Positions 1 to 11,077 of a stretch of DNA of 64,000 bases are shown one piece after another. Every line of letters begins with the position of its first letter. Position 1 is the stretch's first letter. The stretch is taken from NCBI GenBank assembly GCA_022457065.1, contig JAJGBQ010000005.1, positions 2,046,001-2,110,000 on the forward strand. The letters are read 5' to 3'. The notes beneath the pieces were generated by a model that did not search any database, had not been told where the DNA came from, and was given only the letters and a program-made list of their open reading frames with translations. Made by a program: the position numbers and the translations under genes. The DNA comes from Curvularia sp. ZM96. Its lineage: Eukaryota > Ascomycota > Dothideomycetes > Pleosporales > Pleosporaceae.

Positions 1-747
1 CATTATGGCGAGGCAAACATCCGCAAGGCTGTACCTCTAGCTCTGGGTCTTATCAGCCCAAGTAACCCACAGATGAAGGTCTACGACACACTTTCGCGAT
101 ATTCTCACGACAATGACAACGATGTCGCCATCAACGCCATCTTTGCCATGGGTCTCTGCGGTGCTGGTACCAACAATGCTCGTCTTGCACAGCTTCTGCG
201 ACAATTAGCCAGCTACTACCACCGCGACCCCAACGCACTGTTCATGGTTCGCATAGCACAGGGTCTCTTGCACGCCGGCAAGGGTACGCTCTCGCTCAAC
301 CCCTTCCACACCGACCGCCAAGTTCTTTCTCGCGTCGCAGCTTCAGGTCTCCTCACTGTCCTTGTGTCCCTGATTGACGCCAAGTCTTTCGTCGCCGGTG
401 ATTCACACTACCTGCTCTACTACCTGGCTACCGCCATGTCACCACGCTTCCTCATCACACTTGACGAGGAGCTTAAGCCTCTCACAGTCAACGTACGCGT
501 TGGTCAAGCAGTAGACATTGTCGGTCAAGCAGGTCGACCAAAGACCATTACCGGATGGCAGACACAGAGCACACCAGTGCTGTTGGCACACGGCGAGAGA
601 GCCGAGTTGGAAGACGAAAAGTATCTCAGCCTGACCAATGTCCTAGAGGGCGTGGTTATCCTACGCAAGGTAAGCTAACCCTGACTCTCCCTTTTCTTGA
701 ACAATTTCTAACAGGAGTTACTACAGAACCCAGAATGGGAGGACTGA
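1..747 (+). CDS. RPN1: 26S proteasome regulatory subunit Rpn1, C-terminal part
   Basis: The reading frame is open from base 1, so the 5' part lies outside the window. Exons are 1..669 and 715..747, with a 45-nt intron (GTAAGC..ACAG). The visible part is 233 residues. Rpn1 is the largest base subunit of the 19S particle; it docks ubiquitin receptors and shuttle factors through its toroid of proteasome/cyclosome (PC) repeats. The start of the fragment carries PC-repeat signatures ([11 protein letters not shown], then [15 protein letters not shown]). The C-terminal beta-rich cap follows, with the conserved stretch [20 protein letters not shown], and the protein ends NPEWED, the usual fungal Rpn1 terminus. 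The last ten residues ([10 protein letters not shown]) come from the second exon and would be missed in a single-exon model. The gene faces the RRM gene convergently. Confidence 0.95.
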
Positions 748-1866
748 GCGATGTGATCAAAGTCAAATGGAAGGCCACGGGACATGAAACAAAAAGAAAC
801 GTGACGTCATGATTGTCGCTTCTTCTTTTTCTCCTATCATCATTTGTAGAACATAGGCAGCATTGGTGCAAAATCAGCACTTTTGAGCATCCTAATAGAT
901 TTATGCAGGGGAGAGACTTCCTCTGCTTCGTATGAAACTTGTGTTCTTTTGCAGCTTACAAAGTCATGTATTCTTTCTTGCTGTGATGATTAGAGCTGTA
1001 AAGTAAAAGAAAAGGTCAGCAGTTGTAGGCACCTACATCTGACCCAGCAATGGAATGAGATCTGAACAGGAAAATGTTGATTAAGAGTTTGTCAAACTTA
1101 TATTTGAGAGTGAATACAGTATCCTAGAGCATTCCAGTCCATGCAAGAAAAATCAGATGTTTCAGTGTTGGCGCTATCAACACGAGGCAAGACAATTGCT
1201 CACTACCAAGGGCCAGCAACAAGACACGCCTGATATAGAAGCTTTAAACTAGCCCCTAGGGAATCAACATCAAGCTGCGCGTAACCAAGACGCGACAAAG
1301 CTGAACAAACACCACACATGGAAATTGGGGTCAAGACATACACGAAACACAATATATCATTCGTTGAACTATCGAAACTTCGACAAATCCGACCATAGAA
1401 CCACCTGCTCATTGAATCCTACCCTCACCATCGATGAAAAGAGATGCACTGGATAACATTTCGACATCCTTTTGCTTCCCTGGCATGCCCAGATACTAAC
1501 ACATAATTTTAGAAGGTAGAAAAAGCCGACCAAACATTACGCTCGAAGTGAGCTCGGGGATTGGTGTCGATGAGAAGGATATGTTCAAGCTGTCGGGGTC
1601 AAGAACAAGATTATTAAGGGTCCGATGATGTGAGGATGAGACTGCAACGAGCCACAGAAATGAATGGCGAAAGCTCCGAGCTTCTGGTAGAGTGCGACGA
1701 TGTGGCATGTTGAGTTAGTGGAACCTCCCTAGCTTATGTTCATGGTATGTGATTGTTGCCAAGGAAGTCTGAAAGAGGATGTGGCAGGTTAATGTTGATG
1801 GAGCGGCCTCGAAGAATATTGCACGGGCGAAGGAAATGCCGATAGCCCACTCGAAACCGCTTATAA
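748..1866. other. Convergent intergenic region, no gene seen
   Basis: About 1.1 kb between the tails of the Rpn1 gene and the RRM gene. It must contain both 3' UTRs. It is fairly AT-rich, has no coding-like frame, and no tRNA or repeat was recognised. Confidence 0.7.
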
Positions 1867-3782
1867 CTAGTCGTTGCGGCTAGAAAACCTGCTCGGTGAG
1901 GCAGACTTGTCCTCAGCCTTGACCGGAGTCGCGGGGTTGGTCTTGACTTCGACGCCATTCTCCGAAGTGCCATCGTCACTCTTTATGGGGCCACCCTGGG
2001 GCATGTAGTAGACAGAGGAACGAGCAGGGCCTAGCGTGGATGGTACTGGTGGCGACCAAGGTTGTCGCTGACCGCGCATGAACATCTCGAACTCGTTCGT
2101 GTGAGCAGGCGAGATGGGTGATGCAGAAAGGTAACGATCGGGCGTTCCCAGGGCCCTGGCCTGAGCAACACCAACTTCATACTCTGCAGCGCGGAATACA
2201 CGGCCTGCAGCAGTCTGTTGCTTCAGCATCTTCTGCTCGTGAGTATCGGAGAAGCGAATCTGGATGAGGTGTTCCTCGCCGCCAGGTTTAGACACGGGGG
2301 TGTTGTTGAACTCCTTGATGACCTGGTCGCAGATTTCGCGTGACTCAAAGCTAGCAGTGATCAGTGATGCCCAGGTCCTGAAGTGATTGCCATGCCTTAC
2401 CGAGCAAAACCTACGCCACGACCCGTGCCAGAAGAGTCACGAAGGATCCTGCTCGAGCAAACCTTGTGAGGTGCAAAGATCGAGGCCAGTTCCTAGATAG
2501 TGTTATTCATGCCAAAGAAACAGGAGACCAGCCATGACCCACATGCTCGTTCATGTTCTTCGGAATGTTGGACACGTAAAGGTTGGTGTTGCTCTCGTCG
2601 GCGAACTTCTTGAGCTTGGAGTAGAAGGATTCCTGTAGAGGGTTAACGAGCCAGAACAGGCAACCAACGAACAATAACATACACGAGCGAAGCTAACTTC
2701 GTATCCGAGATAGTGAAAGCCACGAATGCAATCCTCAGCGTCCTCGAAGTTGTGGTATTTGATGAAGCCGAACCTGTATCGAAGACTTGATTAGTGAAGC
2801 AATGACATGAGTAAGAGGTCACTTACCCCTTGCAAAGATTGGTCTTGAGGTCAATGATGGACTTGGAGCTCTGGATGTCACCGAAGCGCTTGCCCCACAT
2901 GTGCAGCATCTCATCTGTGGTCTCAGGAAGCAGGCCGCGAATGTAGACGTTGGTTTCTCCGGTCTTGTTCTCCAGGCTACGGTCGAGTGGCTTATGCGGA
3001 GAGCTGGGAGCAGGAATGGCCCTAGGGATAGGAGGTTCCTGGTGCACAAGTGCAAGCAGATGGGGAGGCAGCGTGGGCATAATATGCTGCTTCTGGATGG
3101 GAGCCATGACCTGGTAGGGGTGAGCCAACTGAGACGGGGAAGGGGTAGCACTGCTGGTGTAAAGTGCGTTAGGGGAGCGATCCATGATGGCAGTGCTATT
3201 GCCATAGCGGTATAAACCACCGCCATAAGGTGTGCCAGGGTTGTCATTCTCATTCGAAGAGATGGAATCGCGACGGGGCGTCATCAGCGATGGGATCTCT
3301 GCGGAGGACATACGAGCTGCCCAAGCTGGCGGTACAGGGCTGTTGTCGACGACGCCTTGACCGTACTGATATGCTGCTTGATGAACGTACGTTCCAGCAT
3401 GGCCATACATACCTGGAGACGGTGCCATGCCGGTCTGGTGCTGAGTGCCGGGTATCATTTGATACATAGATCCAATGACATGCTGGTTGGGAACCCAGAG
3501 ACCTTGGCCATTGGAGAGCGGGATGTTGCCGTAGTCCGAAGAGCCACCTGGCAGTGCAGAGTTGGCAGACTTGGTGGTACCGGACGAACCATAAGGGGCG
3601 TGCATGTTGAGGGCTGCCATATTGTTCGTCAGACCTTGAATTCCATTTTCACCGTAGGGGGGCATGAGCAGACCTCGAGGAAGGTATTGGGCAGACCCAT
3701 GACCTTGATTGCCGAGCATATGCTGACTCTTGTAGGACACTGTTGGAGCAACGTAGCTCTGCTGGCGACCGTTGGTAGCCAT
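1867..3782 (-). CDS. Two-RRM RNA-binding protein (RBMS/MSSP-like)
   Basis: Five exons on the minus strand, 3782..2827, 2773..2683, 2632..2543, 2492..2401 and 2350..1867, give a 570-residue protein. The first ~280 residues are low-complexity, rich in Gly, Pro, Ser, Tyr and Gln, as in granule-forming RNA-binding proteins. RRM1 begins at about residue 290 (TNVYIRGLLPETTDEML, then the RNP1-like KGFGFIKY made across the first splice). RRM2 follows (TNLYVSNIPKNMNE, RNP1-like GRGVGFARF, also made across a splice). The tandem RRMs resemble the animal RBMS/MSSP family and its uncharacterised fungal relatives. The C-terminal ~120 residues look disordered. The start chosen is MATNGRQQ; an in-frame ATG 36 nt upstream (3818) is possible. 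The role, probably in mRNA stability or translation, is inferred from the family. Confidence 0.88.
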
Positions 3783-6700
3783 TACGATCAGTACGTAAGG
3801 GCGGTGATACGAAGACAAAAGAAGTAGTTGGCTGAGAGCGATTGAACGTTACTATGCCCTAGAGCTGCCGGTAGGTATGGGCGGGCTGAGGAGAGCGGAC
3901 GTCAAGGGAGCAGCGGAGTAGGATCTCAACAGCGGGTGTGAACAGGTAGACTGAGATGTAGAAGAAGGTTGCTCTGTTTGATGAGTCAGCTTTTTTGTTC
4001 TAGTTGGTTGATGATATGACGCAAAGCAAACGCTGAAGAGGGATGCAACTTGAGGTTCAGGGTCTTGGCCAGTGAAAGGCAAACGGGGACAGTGAAATGA
4101 GCTCACCAGGTCGTAAATGTGAAATTTTTGCAAGCTGCGTGGGACTGGTAGTGACTCCAAAGCTGTGGGAGCGTCAGCATCAGTGTGGTGCGTGATGGGA
4201 GGACGGTGAGGAGGAATGGGATGGATGACTGACGGACCTGTGAAAAGCTACAAAGAATGTGGCCACTGATGCGTAATTGGTGAGAAAGAGGCGGAGAAGA
4301 GTGGAGGAGGGAAGAAGAGGGATGACGGGTGATGAGAGAAGATGTAGTACCCGAGGACGGAGTCTGGGCGTGGCAGAAAGGGCAAGAGCCATGACGATGT
4401 TCTCTTGGTGGACAACATCGTGAAGACGGAGGAGGAAGCCTCCGCGCCGACAAGGAAGCCGCCATGATGGAGTAGCAAGACGACAGGCAAGACGCACAAT
4501 ACTCACCTTCCCAGCGATGCAAACCTTCACGTCGCTATCCACGAGACGCCCACATACACGACCACAACCGCACCTGCGCTTCAGTTGTTGCAGGTTCCGT
4601 TCAAATGCCGCACCGCCGTTCGTCTTAGAGAATACTTAAGGAAGAGCTATCCGGGATATCAATGTCAAAATCTGTTTTCCATGAGAGGCACGATGCTCGG
4701 TCAGGCCCTCTTCGCCGTGGCGGGAAGCTGGTCTAATATATCACTGCCAGGTGCTGCGTACTGGAACTGTGTACGCTCCACAGGTTGGCCTCACGGGCGC
4801 AGTACGCGAGCAAGCCGTAACAGTATGCAGGATCAGCCGTTGTGTATCTTGCATGCATCCTCACAGACGCAGCCGTCATCTCCCCGTGTAGCAGCCATAT
4901 GACGAGGCGTTTCCCCCCGCAGCAACAGCTTCCACCAAATGCAATGACGAATGCAGCCACATCGTCCTTGCAGCGAGGCTGAGAAGAGCTTCAAGACAGC
5001 CATGATCTCAGGGCGTTATTACCGGTCACTGGATTCTTGAATGCGAATACTGTGTCTCTTCAAAGACGAAGTCGATATGGCATGCCCTCCTTTTTTACAA
5101 GTACTCGACTCGTCGTTTCGTGACTTGTACACTCACTCTATCCTGCCCTCGGAGCTACAAGAGGACAAATTTCATGTTCCTAAATGTGGAGAAGTCCTGT
5201 TTGAGAACGTATCAGCAAGCACCGTCTTGGTTATGCTACACAAGCAGGGTACTTTCGTCCTCACGTCCTCTTACCAGCTGGTTGCTAACCTGTGCAAGAC
5301 CTGTGATAACCTCCAAACTGGTGCATGTGCAGCACGCTTGTAACCCGCGCGACGAGCCGGCGCAGTGCAGCCAGTGCCGTCTGGAATTGTGCGGACCAAG
5401 GGCTCGATGTGGATGTGTGGAGCCCCACACGATACGATTGAGGAAGCGCCCTCACACGAGAAGAGCCTATGGAACACTGAATCCAGACTCACCGGCTCTT
5501 TCTGTCCCCAAATATATCCGGCACCCGACGGTTGTCTACTACCTGCGGCGGTAATGCTGATGCAAGGGCAGATCCGCAGTGTTGGGCCTTAACCCAGCCT
5601 CCTCGAGCAATGTGGAAAAGTGTGACAACACCACCGGGCAAGCGGGTTAGATCCACATCACATGTGCAAGATGATGTGTCCTAGGTAGAAGAGAAAGGCT
5701 GTAGAGGTAAGTCAGTACGTGGCATGCCCAAAGTGCGGTCAGTGCAAGAGACCATGCTGACCAGCCTTGTATATATCTCTCTTTCAAGCACTGGAAAAGC
5801 GGACGCCGACCGCCACCCAGTCTAATCAAGTGATACAGATGCGACAAACGGAGGCTTGTCCGCTTCCTCGCGTGGTGCGTGGGCGCGGCCGAATTGCTTA
5901 CCGTGTCGCATCGATCGCTACGCAGCTATCCGAACGGTTGTCCTGCTGTCGAAACCGTCTTGTTAGTCTGACGGCCGCTTACCGTTATCGCAGACTAAGG
6001 AAGACCTTCTATTGCCTAGGAAGCAACAAAGGAATTATGAAGTCTAGGGAGCCCTGTAAGAGTGGCGCTTCAAGGTGCGGCCATTCGTCAGTTCCGTGCC
6101 GCGTCTCCTACCTGTAAGAGCTGCTCCAGGAACCTCGCATGTTGTGCGGCTTGTCGAATGCTGTATCCTCATTGAGCACATGCATTTATGTCTGGCTGCT
6201 TCCAGTCCAAAGATTTGTCTCGAGCTTGCTCCGTCACGATCTTAATAAACGTTGTTCGGGTCTTACCCTCGAACCTGGATTCCGGATTTCCTCGCTACCA
6301 CCATCAAAGGAGAAAAGGGAAATGAGGCGAAAAGCAGCCCCTTCTGATCAAATCTGCGACGCCGTGCAACAGATAGAGCAAGTCACTCCCTGTCATGCAG
6401 AAGAGGATCCACAGGGTCTCAACTCACTGCATTCAACGTATTGCTGAGCGGTGGGCCCATGCCGACTTACGGTGTGGGAAGTCACTGCAAATGCAATGCA
6501 CAGCCAGTTAGATACAGAGGAGGACGCCTAGCCGGAAACTGCTGTGCAATCTTCTGTCACAGACAGGAGGATGGTGCCCCCTATATAGCTCATACGTGCC
6601 CTGCACTATTGAGCAATTGGGGCTCGCCACGCGACAAATCCTAGCCCTCAACGTAAAATGTTGGGGGCAGTCTTTGGAAGTTGTGATCAGAGTCGGGTGC

Positions 6701-7352
6701 ATGGATGATTATCGCGGCGCAGTCCATCGCCTCAAACCAAGAGGGGCCAGAATCAATATCTAATTCCGACTTGGGTGGGTATGTATGCAATAGGGGAGGG
6801 AGAGAATGGAAGTTGGCAGAAAGACGTGAGGTTCAGGTGAAGTAATCCCAACAGGAGACACTGCATGACTACAGCCAATGAGTTGGCCAGAGTCATGGGC
6901 TAGCGGGATGTTTTCACCATTTCACGACAGGAACATCACAGCATGAAACTGGTACAAGAGCTTACAACGTCGTTGTTCTAATACAGCGCTACATCAACCC
7001 CTTTCCTCCTTCCCCCCACCTACCCCCTGTCCCAGAGCGAGACCAGGTAGTACAGACTTCGTAATCTATCCAACGGCCTCTGTTCCGCGTCGCAGGCTAT
7101 GCCAAGCAAGAGACACTTGCTCAGAACGAAAATAAAATACAATTACAATGAATCTATTCAAGCAGCGACGCGACGATGGCGGATCCGCAACATGATGGAT
7201 CCACCACGAGTATACGGCCTCCAAGGCAAAAAATGCTGTTGTTAGATCAAACGCCTACACAGAGATCTAACCGTGAAAATGCATTATTTTCAAGAACCGC
7301 CATATATCCCCAGACGCCTGTTTGATCGCTTGTCTTTTACTTAGTCCTTTCT
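3783..7352. other. 3.6-kb gene-poor stretch
   Basis: This holds the leader and promoter of the RRM gene (roughly to 4.6 kb, pyrimidine-rich on the minus strand, with several possible 5'-UTR donor and acceptor sites) and the 3' region of the P450 reductase gene. Between 4.6 and 7.3 kb there are only short, mutually overlapping frames in all phases, the longest near 100-145 codons, with no recognisable motif. I see no tRNA, transposon or tandem repeat. It could contain a long non-coding RNA or distal regulatory DNA, but the sequence alone does not show this. Confidence 0.6.
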
Positions 7353-9498
7353 TCATGACCAGACATCTTCCTGGTACTGGTTCGAGGCCCTCATTGCCTT
7401 TACGATTTCCTCGCCCTTGGTCTCCGAGACGTTTCGGTACTTGGCGATGATCTTACCGAGGAGAGTGTTAACTTCACGAGCCATGTGCGCGGCGTCACCG
7501 CAGACGTAGAAGTAAGCCTTTTGCTCGAGCAGTCTGTTGACCTCTTCACCGTTCTCTTCGAGCTTGTGCTGAACATAGACCTTCTGGGGGCCGTCTCGGG
7601 AGAAAGCAGTGTGCATTTCAAATTTGTCACCCAGGTCTTGTTGGTATTGCTGCGTAGCATGTTAGCAATGGTAAAGGGAAAAAGAAAGAAGACGGTGAGC
7701 GTACCTTCCATTCGTCGGCGTACATAAAGTCCTCTGACTGCCTCCTGCATCCGAAGAACAAGACAGTCTTGCCAACGTTCTGGCCAGCCTTGGCTTGCGC
7801 AGCTCGCTCTTGGACAAAACCACGGAAAGGCGCGACACCAGTACCGGGACCAACCATGATGATGGGCTTAGATGGGTCCGAGGGAAGCTTGAAGTTGGAG
7901 TGGCGGACATGGACCGGGACGTGGATACCATCGTACTTGTTGCGTGGGCCAGTGATGGAGTAGTTCAAACCGTGGGGATCTGGGTTGGGGTCTCCGTGCT
8001 GCTTCTGCTTCAGGGCGAGCAGGTAGTTGGTAGTGACACCCTTGAGAGCATATGGCGCGCCTGGCTTCTCGATGGACTCGACGACAGCAGTGATGGAGAT
8101 CTTGTCCTTTTGCACCAGCGACGATGAGGAGATGGAGTAGTAACGGGGCTGAATCTTGACCATGGTCTCAAACAGGAACGAGAAGGGGATCTTGTCCCAA
8201 GTAGCGCCCTTTCCAGTAATCTCGAGGAGTTGTGCCAGGTTGAGGTTGCGATCGGTGACCTGTTCCTTGAAGTAGTCCTTGTCACCACCAAGCTTTACGA
8301 TTTCAGCCTTGATGTCGTCGTTTGGAGCAAACTGAGCAATGACCGAAACAAGTTGACGGGAGACAGCGGCGTTGATCTCAATGTGGTAGCGGATGGCGGC
8401 GTCGTACGTGGTTGGCGAAGGGAAAGGAACCTTGGCGGTAGGGTCGAGGCCTCGGACGGAGATGACTGTGTGACGCTTGTCCTCCTTGCCGAGGACCTTG
8501 AACAGACGGTCGACTTCTTTGCCAGCGTTGGTAGGCCAGATGGCAATGTGATCACCAGTGGTATAGGACAGGTTGGAGCCAGCAATGCTGATTTCCATGT
8601 GCAGACAGTTTCGGTCAGAGTCGTGGAAGAGCTCGGTGGATTCGACAATGGGGGCAATGAATGGGTTGTTGGCGTTGAAGGGACCCTTTTGGTTTCCCTC
8701 GAGATGGTTCTTGTTGGGCTCGCCCAAGTAGACAGTATCATCCTCGGGTGAGAGCTCTGGCTTCTCGGTGACTTCAAAGACTGGCTCGTACATGGCTTCA
8801 CGCTCTTCCAAGCCCATCTTCTCTGCCACAGCAGCCCACATGGGCTCCTTCCAGGCAAGGAAATCCTCTTCCATTGTACCCGCACCGTCATCACCCTCGC
8901 CAGCAGCACCCAGTCGCTTCGCACCGAGCCTTGTCAAGTACTTGTCGACGTTGCGGACCATGGAGTTGTAGTGTTCGTAGGTGTTGTTGCCGAGACCGAA
9001 AGCGACGTAGTTGAGGTTGCTGAGGGGCTTGTCCTCGATGCCACCGCCCTGGGAGAAGGAGACATCTTCGGAGCCAAGGAACTCGTAAAACTCGACGGCG
9101 TTGTCAGTGGGTTCGCCTTCACCGTAGGTGGCCAGGACAAAGACGGCGAGCTTGTCTTCGGGGAAGGTGTCGAGACTGTCGTAGTCGTATTCCTCGAGAT
9201 CGGCAACCATTGTCTTGAGACCAAATCGCGAATGACCCTCCTTAGAGATGCGAGAAGCATAGTCCTCGGCGGTACCCGTCTGACTGCCGTAGAAGACGAC
9301 GCAGTTCTTGTCCGTCTCCTCCATCTTCTCTATGATGTTGCGGGACTTGCCCGCCTTAGCAGCGCCATTGGCGGCGGCCAGCGAGCTGCCATACGGGTCG
9401 GCCGAGACAGCCCAGTAGGTGCCCTTTGTGAAGTAGGCGACGGTGCCGACCAGGAGGACGGCCAGCACGATGATGTCGAGCGTATCGAGTTGTGCCAT
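7353..9498 (-). CDS. cprA: NADPH-cytochrome P450 reductase
   Basis: Exons 9498..7705 and 7649..7353, separated by a 55-nt intron, encode 696 residues, the usual fungal CPR length (about 690-700). The enzyme passes electrons from NADPH through FAD and FMN to microsomal P450s and also serves squalene epoxidase and haem oxygenase. An N-terminal membrane anchor lies at about residues 8-24. The flavodoxin domain follows, with FMN-binding GSQTGTAEDY at 71-80, ATYGEGEPTDNA and GLGNNTYEHYN. The FAD region has RYYSISSSS. The NADP-binding parts are GPGTGVAPFRGF near 550, GCRRQSEDF and YVCGDAAHMAREV near 646-658. The conserved C-terminal Trp of EDVWS is next to last. The second exon supplies the last 98 residues, including essential NADPH contacts. 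It is placed in the ER, cytosol-facing, from family knowledge. Confidence 0.96.
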
Positions 9499-11077
9499 GG
9501 TACTGGAGAGGCGTTAGCAGGACGCAGAGGAAAGACAGAGGGGCAGGGCTGACATGGACACGGTTATCTGTTCAATGTCCGAAAGCGGGCAAGCGAGCAG
9601 ATAATATTTGTACGTAGGCGACGTTTAGTATCGGACACAGACACGCTGCAGCGGCAGGGGCTGACCTAGAAGTCTAATTCAATCGGCTTCTGACGCAACC
9701 GAAGGACGACGCGGAGGGTGCACGCAGAAGGAAGGTTGCCACGAGTGGTTTTGCTTCTCCCTTGCTCGCTTTTGCCTGGGGTCCTCGCGCGTTCTGTGCT
9801 GCCTGGCGTCGCTACTCTGCTGACAGGGCGATTCTTATGGCCAGATGGTGCCGTCACAGACTCATGGCCGGCGCCGACGAGTTCCGCCCCAGTTCCGCTG
9901 CCACTGCAACAGCCGGGGCAGGACCCTGGCTCGCCCGACTGCGACCATCTTCTGGCTGCTTCGCGCCCTGTTTTCTTTTGTGAACAACCCGCGCCCTATT
10001 GCCGGCTAACGGCTGCGCGGTCGGCCGACACGGCCATGTGACTGCGGGCTTGCGGGGGGTCGGACATGGACGAACATGCGCGCCGAGAACCAGCATTGCC
10101 CTGCCCCATCTTCACCGCTGCTTACCGTTTTCTTTAGTATTGTTCGTACCAACTACGTACTATTGTACTACACGTCATGTGCTAATGTCATGGCCAGTTT
10201 GACCATCAGCTACGGCTGACGTTGGGTATTAGTTCTGACAATGCCCGCTTATTCAAAAAATAAAAGCTTACTGTAGTACATACTGCAGACTAGCACCATG
10301 TACTTTTCAGGTCGCAAAGCTTACCCTCCAAACTCCTGCAATGACTTGCTTCTCCCTTCCCCTGATCTATGCTGCGTGTTCGGAGCGTGTTTCGCCTGCA
10401 CCCGCTTCGTCCGCTGATACGGTTGATACGGGGGCCCTGCGTACTTTTTTCCATCTCCCTCCCTTCGCCAGCGCCTGTGCGCTTGGCCTGGGCGATATGG
10501 CTGGCGCTTTGAAAAAGAAAACCCCCCAATGTAGCCGTCTGCTGCATTCTTTTTGATGGCCTCAGTTCTTGACCCTAGCCAACGCCCCGAATAGCAACTC
10601 CGGCTTCTGGGATTTGATTTGCTCGTCTGTCACACTTCCTCTCTCTCGGTGGACAGCCCTGCGGGGGGCTTGGGTCGGGCCTTTCACGTGACACTCTTCC
10701 GTTCCCAGGAAACTTCGCAGAGTGCAGCGGCGCTAGGGCGGCTTCATGTCCATCTAGAACCACAATATCAATCCGTGTCTTTTTTGGATGCTCCCAAGAC
10801 CGGCATGGCTAAGTTGGTCCTCCACGTGGGAAGTGCATGTTAATTCCGGATGGATCTTCACAGCCGCGACGCTGCCGGAGCGCCATTGATGATCGTTGCC
10901 ACCAAATGGGCTAGCCGTCAGGCACAGGGCAAGGGTCTACCTATTCCGTCGCCTCAAAAGACATCATTGACAGCCTACGCGACCCCCTCGTCGGCCTTGT
11001 ATTTCGAGTGAGCCTCTCTGGACGGGCTGCAAGACTCTTTGTCAGACGCGGAAGATGCTGCACAGGAAGCCGGCGGC
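9499..11077. other. Divergent intergenic/promoter region
   Basis: About 1.6 kb between the divergently transcribed P450 reductase and Tao3-like genes. It is GC-rich at 9.7-10.1 kb, which produces spurious open frames on both strands, and includes pyrimidine runs at about 10.3-10.5 kb. It must carry both promoters and 5' UTRs. No convincing TATA box or known site was assigned. Confidence 0.6.

Noticed and set aside
5041..5343. 100-codon frame near 5 kb
   Set aside because: Composition is not absurd, but there is no motif, no clear promoter and an overlapping frame of similar length; not enough support.
8295..8924. 209-codon frame overlapping the P450 reductase gene
   Set aside because: It is an out-of-frame reading of a clearly real gene with a Ser/Pro/Arg-rich chance composition.
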